Below, piece after piece: positions 6,567 to 13,876 of a stretch of DNA of 14,206 nt. This stretch comes from Methanobacteriota archaeon (GTDB taxonomy: Archaea > Thermoplasmatota > Poseidoniia > Poseidoniales > Thalassarchaeaceae): positions 1 to 14,206 of the forward strand of contig PATZ01000054.1 in NCBI GenBank assembly GCA_002712575.1, in the 5' to 3' direction. The notes below the pieces were generated by a model. That model saw only the letters and a program-made list of their open reading frames with translations, made no database searches and was not told the origin of the DNA. Made by a program: the position numbers and the translations under genes. Position 1 is the first letter of the stretch, and each line of letters starts with the position of its first letter.

Positions 6567-7589
6567 ATGTATATGGGAGAAAATAAATTATCCCCCGAAC
6601 CTTGGTTTTTACACTTATTAGGGCTAATAAGTCCTATTTTAGTAATCTCAGGTAATCTGATGGGCGGATTTTTCACTGCAATGGGTGTAATCTTTATTTG
6701 GGTAATTGGTCCACTTCTAGATGTCCTATTGGGTAAAAGTAAAGTTTACCGTCCACCGAGAGATTCAGGTACTCCATTTGAGATTTTATTGTGGGTCCAT
6801 GGAATTTTACATTTCTTTGTAATAGGTACTTTTTTCATGTTTGCATTCCAACAGAATGAAATTAATTTATGGCTTATTGCTGCAGCAATGTCCACAGGCC
6901 TCTGCTCCGGTGCTTCTGCAATAGTCACTGCTCATGAATTGGGCCATCATAAACCAAAAAGCCCCGGTTGGATCCTTGCAAGGCTTCTTTTATTCTCTGT
7001 CAATTATTCACATTTTACTACAGAGCATAACCATGTACATCATAGATGGGTAGCAACTGAAAAAGACTCTGCCAGTGCTAGATTAGATGAGGGACTTTGG
7101 TTTTTCTGGTTACGAACAATCCCAGGGCAATTCATCTCAGCCTGTCGTGTACATAATAAAAAAGGCAGAAGAGGACTTAAAAATCCTACAATTCAACAAT
7201 TTTTAATGTAAATATTAGTAGGGATTATTTTACTATCATTTCCAAATGGTTTAGTACTTCTATCTGGTTGGTTAATTCTTTCGTTATTAGCAATTCTAAC
7301 CTTAGAATATGTAAACTACATACGCCACTGGGGGCTAAGAAGAGACTTAGACGAGCGTCAAACTGCTATGCATTCTTGGAATACAGAATCCCGTTGGTCC
7401 CGTTGGTCATTATTGGAGCTTACTCGACATTCACATCACCATTTGCAAGCGAGTGCTCCTTTCTGGAAACTAGAACCACATCCTGAGGCTCCTGAATTGC
7501 CATCAGGATATTATGCATGTTGGTGGCCCTGCCTAATACCTCCTCTCTGGAAACGTTGGGTTTCACATCGTATACCTAATTATGAGTAA
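6567..7589 (+). pseudogene. alkB: AlkB-like alkane/fatty-acyl membrane monooxygenase, interrupted by one in-frame TAA
   Basis: Membrane di-iron oxygenase that, in its family, hydroxylates terminal methyl groups of alkanes or acyl chains using rubredoxin electrons. The first 214 codons carry His box 1 HELGHH (123-128) and box 2 EHNHVHH (153-159, followed by RWVATEKDSASAR), as in bacterial AlkB. A TAA at 7209-7211 then stops translation, but the same frame stays open to TAA 7587-7589 and encodes the missing rest: membrane span, NYIRHWGL (the NYIEHYGL motif), SWNTESRW, TRHSHHH (final His box, 7422-7442), and LPSGY near the end. There is no shift in frame and no ATG between the stop and the NYIRHWGL motif. 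Without the stop it is about 339 residues, short of the roughly 400 of Pseudomonas AlkB mainly at both ends. Decay, sequencing error or readthrough are all possible. The start may be ATG 6573, which better fits the ATAAAAATA box at 6544-6552. Confidence 0.85.
7209..7211 (+). other. In-frame TAA interrupting the AlkB-like gene
   Basis: The stop falls between QQFLM and ILVGIILLSF, at the start of a predicted membrane span that aligns with the span after the NEILQPM region of Pseudomonas AlkB. All catalytic motifs flank it intact. TAA is one base from TTA (Leu), CAA (Gln) or AAA (Lys), so a single substitution could have created it. Confidence 0.85.
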
Positions 7590-7629
7590 TTTGCTCTTTC
7601 ATTTTAGCCCCCTTCCTCATTGTTATTAT

Positions 7630-8907
7630 ATGACTACCACCGCTCCCAAAGTTAGGATTCAGATGCTGTCGAAGGATGTTACGCTTCATCATCTTAAGAA
7701 AACCGCTGCCAGGGATACTGATGATTATGTTTTTTCACAACTCATTCCATATATTGGTAACAAAAGGAAATTGTTGGATATAATTCATCAAGCAATTGAT
7801 ATGACTGAGGTAGATGGAGGTTCTTTTGTCGATTTATTTTCAGGAAGTACAGTAGTGGCAAGATTTGCAAAAAAATTAGGTTTCAGAGTACTAGCAAATG
7901 ATTGGGAACCTTATTCCGAACAAATAGCAATAGGAACAATTGTGAATAATAAAGAACCCACTTTTCTTCAACTTGGTGGCTGTGAAAATGTATTCAGAAT
8001 GCTAAACGATGTAAAACCAATTGAAGGTTACATTACCAATCACTTGTGCCCTGAGGACGACCAAAATATCAACCATGAAGAGGATCGACTGTTCTTCATG
8101 CGGAAGAATGGAATGAAAATAGATGCAATGCGTGAATTAATTTCTTCATGGACTAATGATGGAAAAATTTCTTCAGAAGAGTTTGCCTACCTCATGGCAT
8201 CATTAGCATACTCAGTATCTTATGTTAGCAATACCAGTGGTGTTTTCAAAGGGTTCCATAGAGGATGGGGAGGTAGTAATGGTACGGCACAGTATCGTAT
8301 CTGTTCTGATATTGAGTTAAGGCCTGCAATTTTATTTGATAATGGGGAGAAAAATATTTCAACTCGTGAAGATGCAGGCAAATTAGTTCTCGAACTAACA
8401 AATATTTTGGGAGAAATTCCGGACATTATCTATCTTGACCCCCCATATAATCAGCATCCTTATGGTTCAAATTATCATGTATTGAACACAGTCACTTTAT
8501 GGGATAAACCTGATTTCCCTAAAAAAATAACTCGCGGTACCAAATCTGCAATAAGACTTGATTGGAGAACCGATCGAAGGAGTGCATACAATTCACAACG
8601 TAGGGCAGCCCAAGAGTTTCAGGAATTGATTGATAATATTACAGCTAAGTTTATTTTAACCAGCTATAGTACTGATGGAAATATACCCTTAGAAGAAATG
8701 ATGAATATTTTAGGATCTAAGGGGTCTCTGAGTGTTGTGAAAAGAGAGTATGTCAGATACAGAGTTAGCCCAACGAGACTTTCTCCTAAGCCGAGAAATG
8801 TAGAATTTGTTGTAATAACTAATACTGCTGAAAAGGCAGCATCTAAAGAAATAATAAATAAAATAGTTACAGAAATTTCATCAATTGATTCAGAAATTCA
8901 GAGTTAA
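7630..8907 (+). CDS. D12-class DNA N6-adenine methyltransferase (solitary)
   Basis: Transfers methyl from S-adenosylmethionine to adenine N6 in a specific DNA site. Counting from the earliest ATG (7582), the motif order is motif X YIGNK (57-61), motif I DLFSGSTVVARFAKK (84-98) for AdoMet, NDWEP (106-110), a target-recognition region of about 150 residues, and catalytic motif IV DPPYN (286-290) followed by QHPYGSNYHVLNTV. That order is typical of the D12/alpha class. No endonuclease, specificity subunit or mismatch endonuclease is in view, so it may be an orphan regulator-type methylase, unless the 75-residue gene behind it is a partner. Start choice is uncertain: ATG 7582 overlaps the AlkB end and would add an unusual 16-residue hydrophobic leader; ATG 7630 has a weak TATA (TTTCATTTTAG); ATG 7663 has AGGAT six bases ahead. 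Confidence 0.88.
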   Translation: MTTTAPKVRIQMLSKDVTLHHLKKTAARDTDDYVFSQLIPYIGNKRKLLDIIHQAIDMTEVDGGSFVDLFSGSTVVARFAKKLGFRVLANDWEPYSEQIAIGTIVNNKEPTFLQLGGCENVFRMLNDVKPIEGYITNHLCPEDDQNINHEEDRLFFMRKNGMKIDAMRELISSWTNDGKISSEEFAYLMASLAYSVSYVSNTSGVFKGFHRGWGGSNGTAQYRICSDIELRPAILFDNGEKNISTREDAGKLVLELTNILGEIPDIIYLDPPYNQHPYGSNYHVLNTVTLWDKPDFPKKITRGTKSAIRLDWRTDRRSAYNSQRRAAQEFQELIDNITAKFILTSYSTDGNIPLEEMMNILGSKGSLSVVKREYVRYRVSPTRLSPKPRNVEFVVITNTAEKAASKEIINKIVTEISSIDSEIQS

Positions 8908-8931
8908 TGGTTATCGATATGAGTTGAATCT

Positions 8932-9159
8932 ATGAATGATGAAAATGCTAAATTCATATGGGCGTATATTCAAGATGCAGGTGATAAATTAGTTGATAAG
9001 TTACCTCCATCAAGAAAGCATCCTAAAGGAAGGAATCCCTATGCGCACATTGCAATCTGTGTCAAAGGAAAATTTTCTATATCATACAAAGAGATTCCTG
9101 ATGATAAATTTCAAGAGGTAATTGATTACATAGATTATCTAGTCGAGAACCCATCATAG
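8932..9159 (+). CDS. Small hypothetical protein downstream of the DNA methyltransferase (75 aa)
   Basis: I do not recognise a firm family. The protein is soluble, with an N-terminal helix (ENAKFIWAYIQDAGDKLVDKL), a basic linker PPSRKHPKGRNPYAHI, and a compact block FSISYKEIPDDKFQEVIDYIDYLV. The order 'aromatic-His, short strand, SYK-x-IP, helix' faintly recalls C-terminal domains of phage antirepressors (ORF6C-like), which is a weak resemblance only. It starts 24 bases after the methyltransferase stop on the same strand, so cotranscription is likely and a DNA-binding or accessory role is conceivable. The upstream GAGTTG is a poor ribosome site. The regular amphipathic pattern and full use of the gap support a real gene. 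Confidence 0.65.
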   Translation: MNDENAKFIWAYIQDAGDKLVDKLPPSRKHPKGRNPYAHIAICVKGKFSISYKEIPDDKFQEVIDYIDYLVENPS

Positions 9160-9220
9160 CTGTGATAAATATTAATTCATAGATTTCAGCGTTTTCAAGA
9201 AGTAGTCATTAGAGATTAAG

Positions 9221-9286
9221 CTAACAACAACCATCGCAACTGCAATCTGCACCACAGGGGGAACAATCACAACATTCACAATTCAT
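9221..9286 (-). CDS. Metallothionein-like Cys-rich micropeptide (21 aa)
   Basis: A 22-codon frame on the minus strand, ATG at 9286-9284 and TAG at 9223-9221. It encodes 21 residues of which nine are Cys, at positions 3, 5, 6, 8, 11, 15, 17, 20 and 21. The pattern is Cys-x-Cys-Cys-x-Cys-x-x-Cys, then Cys-x-Cys-x-x-Cys-Cys, with only Asp, Glu, Ser, Gly, Pro, Ala and Asn between. There are no aromatic, large aliphatic (after Met1) or basic residues, as in metallothioneins. It would chelate Zn, Cu or Cd as a thiolate cluster. An in-frame TGA four codons upstream fixes the start. No clear Shine-Dalgarno is present, but an element almost identical to that of the PD40 lipoprotein gene lies at the same distance (9305-9318), consistent with a leaderless message. 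A chance frame is possible because the peptide is so short. Confidence 0.55.
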   Translation of the reverse strand: MNCECCDCSPCGADCSCDGCC

Positions 9287-9304
9287 GTAATTGCTTCAAT
9301 TGTT

Positions 9305-9318
9305 AAGTACTTAGTATT
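9305..9318 (-). promoter_or_regulatory. Promoter element of the Cys-rich micropeptide
   Basis: On the minus strand it reads AATACTAAGTACTT, 13 of 14 bases identical to 6470-6483. It too ends 18 bases before its ATG, with AATACTAA at -32 to -25. Position fits a TATA box for a leaderless transcript; the extra shared ACTT may be a regulator site. Confidence 0.55.
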
Positions 9319-9386
9319 AATTGAAAAAACAATCAAAATATTAATATTACCAGCCCTTTTTATTAATTTCAACTTCTTAACGGCTC

Positions 9387-9395
9387 AATATTTAT
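9387..9395 (+). promoter_or_regulatory. TATA-like box of the PH/kinase-like gene
   Basis: AATATTTAT lies 25-33 bases before GTG 9420. This spacing supports GTG 9420 as a leaderless start over the internal ATG 9438. Confidence 0.5.
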
Positions 9396-9419
9396 CGTCA
9401 TTATTTTACTAGGTTTATT

Positions 9420-10829
9420 GTGAATAGCCATCCTGATATGCCTGAGGTCTTATCCCCCTCAATTAGATGGTTTTTTATCAATCCAGTTTTTCTCTCAATA
9501 GAGTTAATACTAATCTTTTCTATTATTAATATAGAATTTTTATATCCTAATGAGTTATTCATAGGTAGTTCTTTTTTACTTTTATTCGCTTTTATTTACT
9601 ATTTTCTAGATTTTTCTCCGATTACTTCAATTCAAACATTTTTAATTATTTTAGCAGTTTTCATCCAAATAATTTTTTCGTTTTTCTCAATTACTATTCC
9701 ACAATTTCTTATACCATTGATGCTGATTTTTTCTGTAATAGTTTCTGGTTTGATATATTTTTTCTTTTCTAAGGTAATTATAGATAATGGAATTGTAATT
9801 TTTAAATCCAACTCTGTAAAATCTAAAAATGTCTCTATAGAATCTCGAATAAGAACTATAGGAGGTATTTTTGGTTTTGGTGATATAATTCTACACTATA
9901 AAAAAAAGAAATATGTCATATCAGGAATTAATAATAATATTGAAATTCGTCGAAAAATGATTGATAATCACCAATTACAGCCGCATAAACAAACAGCAAC
10001 ATGGAGTGGCACTCTCGTGTTATTTCTAATCTGTACAATGATACTTTTTTCTCCAATAATTTTATGCTTAGTATATTTTTATATTTATTTTTCTTCATTT
10101 GCTATACCATTGAGGATCTTATTTTCTGTGTCATTAACTTTATTTTTATCGGTCTTGATTCTAAATATTCGTTTACCAAGGAAAAATATTAATCCTGCAT
10201 CAGATCTATTGAATTTGAAGTTAATTGATACGGGAATGTGGACACAGATATTCCAGTGGAATGAATTACTTGTTGTTAAACAGTTATTCAGGTGCGGTTG
10301 GGGTCATAATAATTACAACGACCACAAGGCACCTATAATTGGTAAAAAGATGTGTGGTAAATGGAATCCAATTGCTTTAGTTATAATGCATAATTTAATG
10401 CTTATTTATCAAATGATTGGGATTCATCGAAGAAAAATCTACGAGCATCATATTGATGCTATTCCAAGAACCTATACGATTCCTGGTAGGAAGTTTAGAT
10501 ATCTTCAAGAATATGTGTCTAAACCTCTTAACTTAGAAAATATGCCCGAAGACATCAATGATCAATTCATATTATTAAATGAACAATTAGAAAGATCAGG
10601 TTTATTCATCGATGATATTCATGCAGGCAATGTTAGAATAAATTCAGATGGAAAAATAAAATTAGTAGATGGAGAATTATACACCGATGGAGAAGTCCTA
10701 ATCAAGAATTTCCTTGTGAATGGAATTGACAATAGGTTAAACGGTATGGAGAAAGTATTAGGTTGTGAAAGAATAATTCGCTGGGTGGACCACAGAGTAT
10801 CTGTTGATGATTTATTAAAACAAAGGTGA
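9420..10829 (+). CDS. Multi-pass membrane protein with bacterial-PH-like and kinase-like domains
   Basis: I know no named family with this layout. Residues 17-116 hold about four membrane spans. Residues 117-182 (KVIIDNGIVIFKSNS ... GGIFGFGDIILHYKKKKYVISGINNNIEIRRKMI) match the plan of bacterial PH (bPH2/DUF304) domains. Two more spans lie near 197-222 and 228-249. The cytoplasmic C-terminal part (about 270-465) reads as a degenerate kinase fold: LLVVKQL with Lys287 as the beta-3 lysine candidate, hinge-like YLQEYVSKPL, a catalytic loop DDIHAGNVRI with Asp399 and Asn404 in the aminoglycoside-kinase/UbiB-like order D-x-H-x-G-N, and LVDGE with Asp417 in place of DFG. The putative active residues are kept, so it could phosphorylate a small molecule, lipid or protein. 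It overlaps the ribosome site of the next gene (four-base gap). Base composition is markedly AT-rich. Start GTG 9420 is supported by a TATA box; ATG 9438 is the alternative. Confidence 0.7.
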   Translation: MNSHPDMPEVLSPSIRWFFINPVFLSIELILIFSIINIEFLYPNELFIGSSFLLLFAFIYYFLDFSPITSIQTFLIILAVFIQIIFSFFSITIPQFLIPLMLIFSVIVSGLIYFFFSKVIIDNGIVIFKSNSVKSKNVSIESRIRTIGGIFGFGDIILHYKKKKYVISGINNNIEIRRKMIDNHQLQPHKQTATWSGTLVLFLICTMILFSPIILCLVYFYIYFSSFAIPLRILFSVSLTLFLSVLILNIRLPRKNINPASDLLNLKLIDTGMWTQIFQWNELLVVKQLFRCGWGHNNYNDHKAPIIGKKMCGKWNPIALVIMHNLMLIYQMIGIHRRKIYEHHIDAIPRTYTIPGRKFRYLQEYVSKPLNLENMPEDINDQFILLNEQLERSGLFIDDIHAGNVRINSDGKIKLVDGELYTDGEVLIKNFLVNGIDNRLNGMEKVLGCERIIRWVDHRVSVDDLLKQR

Positions 10830-10833
10830 ATGC

Positions 10834-12465
10834 ATGAATATTTTATCACTTCTTTCTGAGAGGGCTAAATCTCACCCCAATAAGATCGCATTTGCCTTCC
10901 GACTTAAAAATTCAAATATGTATAATGAAATCTCATTCAAAGAATTAGATCAGAGAAGTAGTAGAGCTGCAATTCATCTCGAAAATAATGGATTTAAGAG
11001 AGGTATGAAAACTTTAGTGATGGTTAGGCCTAGCATTGATTTTATTATTCTGATTTATGGGATGTTTAAACTCGGAGTCATACCTTTATTCCCTCCTAAT
11101 TTAGACATTAAGAGTCGGAACGGGAGGAAACTATTGAGATTAATCATAAGCCGTGCTAAAATTAATGCTTTAATTGGTAGCCGTAAAATTTTATTCATTA
11201 GTTGGCTTCTGAGGCTAAGAGTTTATTCTCAAAAGATTTTATCATTGAGTCAAATCAAATCTTACTATTCTAACTCTAATAATAAATCTGAATATTTTAT
11301 TGACTCCAATATTAATTGGTTAGAAGAACCAGTATTTGTAAAGTATACTACTGGATCTACCGGACCAGCTAAGGGTGTAATTTACAATCATGCCATGCTA
11401 CATTCACACATTAAAATCTTAGAATCCGAAGGAATCAATAGTAATGACATATTTTTCGGCCGTGCAGGGACTTTAATCGTCCATCCTTTAATTGGAATGA
11501 CATCTATCCTTCATACAAATAAACCAAAACAAACTACAGGAGAAGAGATAGTTCGAGCAATAAATAGGTGGTCTATTAGTGCATGTTTCTTATCTCCTCC
11601 TTCGGCAATTAATCTTTCTAATTATCTTGAAGATATTAATGAACCCAAGATTACTACTCTCGAAAGATTGTACGTTGGCGGAGAATCAGTATCTTCAAAA
11701 GTTGTTAGAAATATTGAGCCTCATTTATCTTCTAATCGTCCAAAAGATGGCGGATTTCATCTTGTTTATGGTGCTACTGAAGGATTTCCTCTTTGCCAAA
11801 ATCAGGCTAAGCATATCTTTCAAACTGAGTTTGAAACTAAATCAGGTAAAGGTATCTGTTTAGGGAAACCAGTCAAGGGAGTTAGAATTAGAATTCTTAC
11901 ATTCAAAGAACCATTAGGGGGCTTTGATAATTCTTCTGCTGTAGATGTATCTGGTGATAGTATAGGGGAAATATCTGTCTGTGGCTCTGTTGTTTATACT
12001 CGATTAGTAGGTGATGATGAGGAATTATTTGGCGGACCTCTAACATGGGCTTTAGACAAAAATGATGGTAGTATCTGGCATAGAACCGGAGATCTTGGAT
12101 ACACTGATCATGAAAATAGAATTTGGCTGGTTGGGAGAAAAAAACACAGGGTTGAATTATCTAATGGCATAACATTGTACCCTAAACAAATTGAACCATT
12201 TTTTGATTCAATGTTTGGAATTCGTACAGCCTTAGTGAATGGCCCTAATAATATTCAAGCATCTATTATTGTTGAGGGTAATGGGATGAATTGGAATATT
12301 CTTCAGGGTAAATTAATTCAATCAATTCCTATCTTATGTGAATTATTGGGGGATAATATTGATTTTTCATTCACATTATACAGTGATACATTTCCTGTTG
12401 ACTCAGGCCACGAGGCAAAAATCAGACGTGAGGAATTAAGTCATTGGTTATGCGATAAATCATGA
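10834..12465 (+). CDS. OleC-like acyl-adenylating enzyme (AMP-binding superfamily)
   Basis: ATP-dependent carboxylate-activating enzyme of the ANL superfamily, 543 residues. Motifs: A3 YTTGSTGPAKG (171-181), A5 YGATE (312-316), A7 HRTGD (416-420) and A8 VGRKKHRVE. The closest family I recognise is OleC, the beta-lactone synthetase of olefin biosynthesis: GSTGPAKGVIYNHAM, LGKPVKGVRIRIL, IWHRTGDLGYTDHENRIWLVGRKKHRVE and the ending FPVDSGHEAKIRREEL are all its phrasing. OleC turns a beta-hydroxy acid into a beta-lactone with ATP instead of making a CoA thioester. No OleA (thiolase), OleB (hydrolase) or OleD (reductase) is in the window. An ordinary fatty-acyl ligase role is the alternative. AGGTGA (10824-10829), which contains the stop of the upstream gene, lies four bases before ATG 10834, so the two genes are translated from one message. 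Confidence 0.82.
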   Translation: MNILSLLSERAKSHPNKIAFAFRLKNSNMYNEISFKELDQRSSRAAIHLENNGFKRGMKTLVMVRPSIDFIILIYGMFKLGVIPLFPPNLDIKSRNGRKLLRLIISRAKINALIGSRKILFISWLLRLRVYSQKILSLSQIKSYYSNSNNKSEYFIDSNINWLEEPVFVKYTTGSTGPAKGVIYNHAMLHSHIKILESEGINSNDIFFGRAGTLIVHPLIGMTSILHTNKPKQTTGEEIVRAINRWSISACFLSPPSAINLSNYLEDINEPKITTLERLYVGGESVSSKVVRNIEPHLSSNRPKDGGFHLVYGATEGFPLCQNQAKHIFQTEFETKSGKGICLGKPVKGVRIRILTFKEPLGGFDNSSAVDVSGDSIGEISVCGSVVYTRLVGDDEELFGGPLTWALDKNDGSIWHRTGDLGYTDHENRIWLVGRKKHRVELSNGITLYPKQIEPFFDSMFGIRTALVNGPNNIQASIIVEGNGMNWNILQGKLIQSIPILCELLGDNIDFSFTLYSDTFPVDSGHEAKIRREELSHWLCDKS

Positions 12466-12467
12466 GA

Positions 12468-13712
12468 TTACTCATTACTGACAATATTGACTCTTGGTTC
12501 TTCCCTTACAGGTAAATGAATCAATGAAGAAAATACTCCTACTGCGATCCCAATCCACCAGACAGTTGTATAACTCCCATAAATGTCATACAGAACTCCG
12601 CCGAGGTATACTCCAACAAAGCTTCCCAATTGATGTGAAAAGAATACAATTCCGTATAATGTGGCCATATATTTTATTCCATATATATGTGCTACTAAAC
12701 CACTTGTCAATGGCACAGTTGCTAGCCATAAAAACCCCATTGCGAAAGAGAATATTAGGACGGTGTTGGCAGTAATTGGCGTTAGAATAAACCAAGCAGC
12801 AGCTATTGATCTCCCTGCATATATACCGGATAGTAACCATTTCTTACCAAACCTTTTTCCTGCCCACCCAGCCATTAATGTGCCAAATATATTTGCAGCC
12901 CCGATTACAGATATTGCCATCCCGCCGAGTGCTGCCGTTGTTTCTATACCTAGATCTCCACACCATCCTGCTGGATCGATAGGGGCACTCATTTCTGTAA
13001 CCAATGCTGGAAAATGTGCAGTTATGAATGCAAGTTGGTAACCACAAGAGAAAAATCCTACGAATATCATCATATATGTCGGGTCTTTGAAAGCTATCAG
13101 TAATATTTCACTCAGAGACTCTTCGATTTCTTCTTTCGACGCTCTTTCAGGATAACGCATAAATGGGAGTAAAAGTAATATTCCTAATATCGAAATTGCG
13201 AAAATTAAGAAAACATTTTGCCAAGTCATTGTCTTCAATAATATTATTGCTACTGTTGGACCTACAATTTGACCTGCAGACCCTGAAGCAGTTGCTATTG
13301 CTAGACTCATGGCCCTATGTTCCGGCGCACTAGCTCTTCCAACTACAGCTAAGATAACTCCAAAACCAGTACCAGCGATTCCAAATCCAACTAATATTTC
13401 ATAAAGTTGTATCTCGATAGGTGTATTTGCTCCTGTTGTTAATACAAGCCCTAGTGAATATAATATCGCACCTAAGATTATTGCTTTTTTATCTCCGATT
13501 TTCTCAGCAAATGCTCCGAAAAAAGGAGCCCCAAATCCCCAAGCAAGATTCTGTATTGCTATTGCTAAACTAAACTCAGATCTTGGCCAACCAAACTCTT
13601 CTTGAATTGGTATTTGGAAAACACCAAATGATGCTCTAATAGCGAATCCGACTAATACAATAGAGCACCCTATCAACAATACCGGTGTAAAAAGTCGTGC
13701 CCCTTTTTCCAT
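12468..13712 (-). CDS. Major facilitator superfamily transporter
   Basis: Inner-membrane transporter of 414 residues with the 12-span MFS pattern in two halves joined by the hydrophilic loop MRYPERASKEEIEESLSEI. The N-terminal stretch GFAIRASFGVFQIPIQEEFGWPRSEFSLAIAIQNLAWGFGAPFFGAFAEKIGDKKAI contains a variant motif A (GAFAEKIGDKK), and RASFGVF...EFGW is typical of the oxalate/formate-antiporter and monocarboxylate-transporter-like branch. A small organic anion is therefore the likely substrate, but it cannot be fixed from sequence. The second half has a matching GTLMAGWAGKRFGKKWLL. It converges on the OleC-like gene with only two bases between stop codons, so the 3' ends of the transcripts should overlap. 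It is divergent from the CoA-binding gene across 164 bases. Confidence 0.9.
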   Translation of the reverse strand: MEKGARLFTPVLLIGCSIVLVGFAIRASFGVFQIPIQEEFGWPRSEFSLAIAIQNLAWGFGAPFFGAFAEKIGDKKAIILGAILYSLGLVLTTGANTPIEIQLYEILVGFGIAGTGFGVILAVVGRASAPEHRAMSLAIATASGSAGQIVGPTVAIILLKTMTWQNVFLIFAISILGILLLLPFMRYPERASKEEIEESLSEILLIAFKDPTYMMIFVGFFSCGYQLAFITAHFPALVTEMSAPIDPAGWCGDLGIETTAALGGMAISVIGAANIFGTLMAGWAGKRFGKKWLLSGIYAGRSIAAAWFILTPITANTVLIFSFAMGFLWLATVPLTSGLVAHIYGIKYMATLYGIVFFSHQLGSFVGVYLGGVLYDIYGSYTTVWWIGIAVGVFSSLIHLPVREEPRVNIVSNE

Positions 13713-13876
13713 ATTTGCTGCAGATTAGTTTTATGAATAATGTTGTCGGTAAAAATTATTTACTTCTATCGTCTAAATATTTTGTATCGGAATCACTAAC
13801 AATTCTATGTAAGTAATTACAAGTCCAACAATAATGTAGAAATCATTTTCATGGTTGTCGAGGGGGATGTAGTAGG
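13713..13876. other. Divergent intergenic region
   Basis: This 164-base AT-rich gap must hold both promoters. For the MFS gene a CATAAAA box lies only 17-23 bases before its ATG, closer than the other TATA boxes here. For the CoA-binding gene I see no convincing TATA box; an AGGGGG run (13861-13866) lies ten bases before its ATG. A ten-codon frame from ATG 13851 ends on TGA overlapping that ATG and is not counted as a gene. Confidence 0.4.

Noticed and set aside
7209..7211. Pyrrolysine or selenocysteine recoding at the AlkB stop
   Set aside because: The codon is TAA; those systems use TAG and TGA, and no recoding structure was seen.
7268..7486. Separate small gene inside the AlkB 3' part
   Set aside because: It is out of frame with the AlkB remainder, which shows clear family motifs over the same bases.
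9160..9220. Terminator hairpin or RNA gene after the Cys-rich peptide
   Set aside because: No stable inverted repeat or strong T-run was found by eye in the AT-rich segment.
12494..13047. Plus- and minus-strand frames inside the MFS gene, including a 126-residue frame at 12661
   Set aside because: They are antisense or shifted readings of a well-supported 12-span transporter and have no family features.
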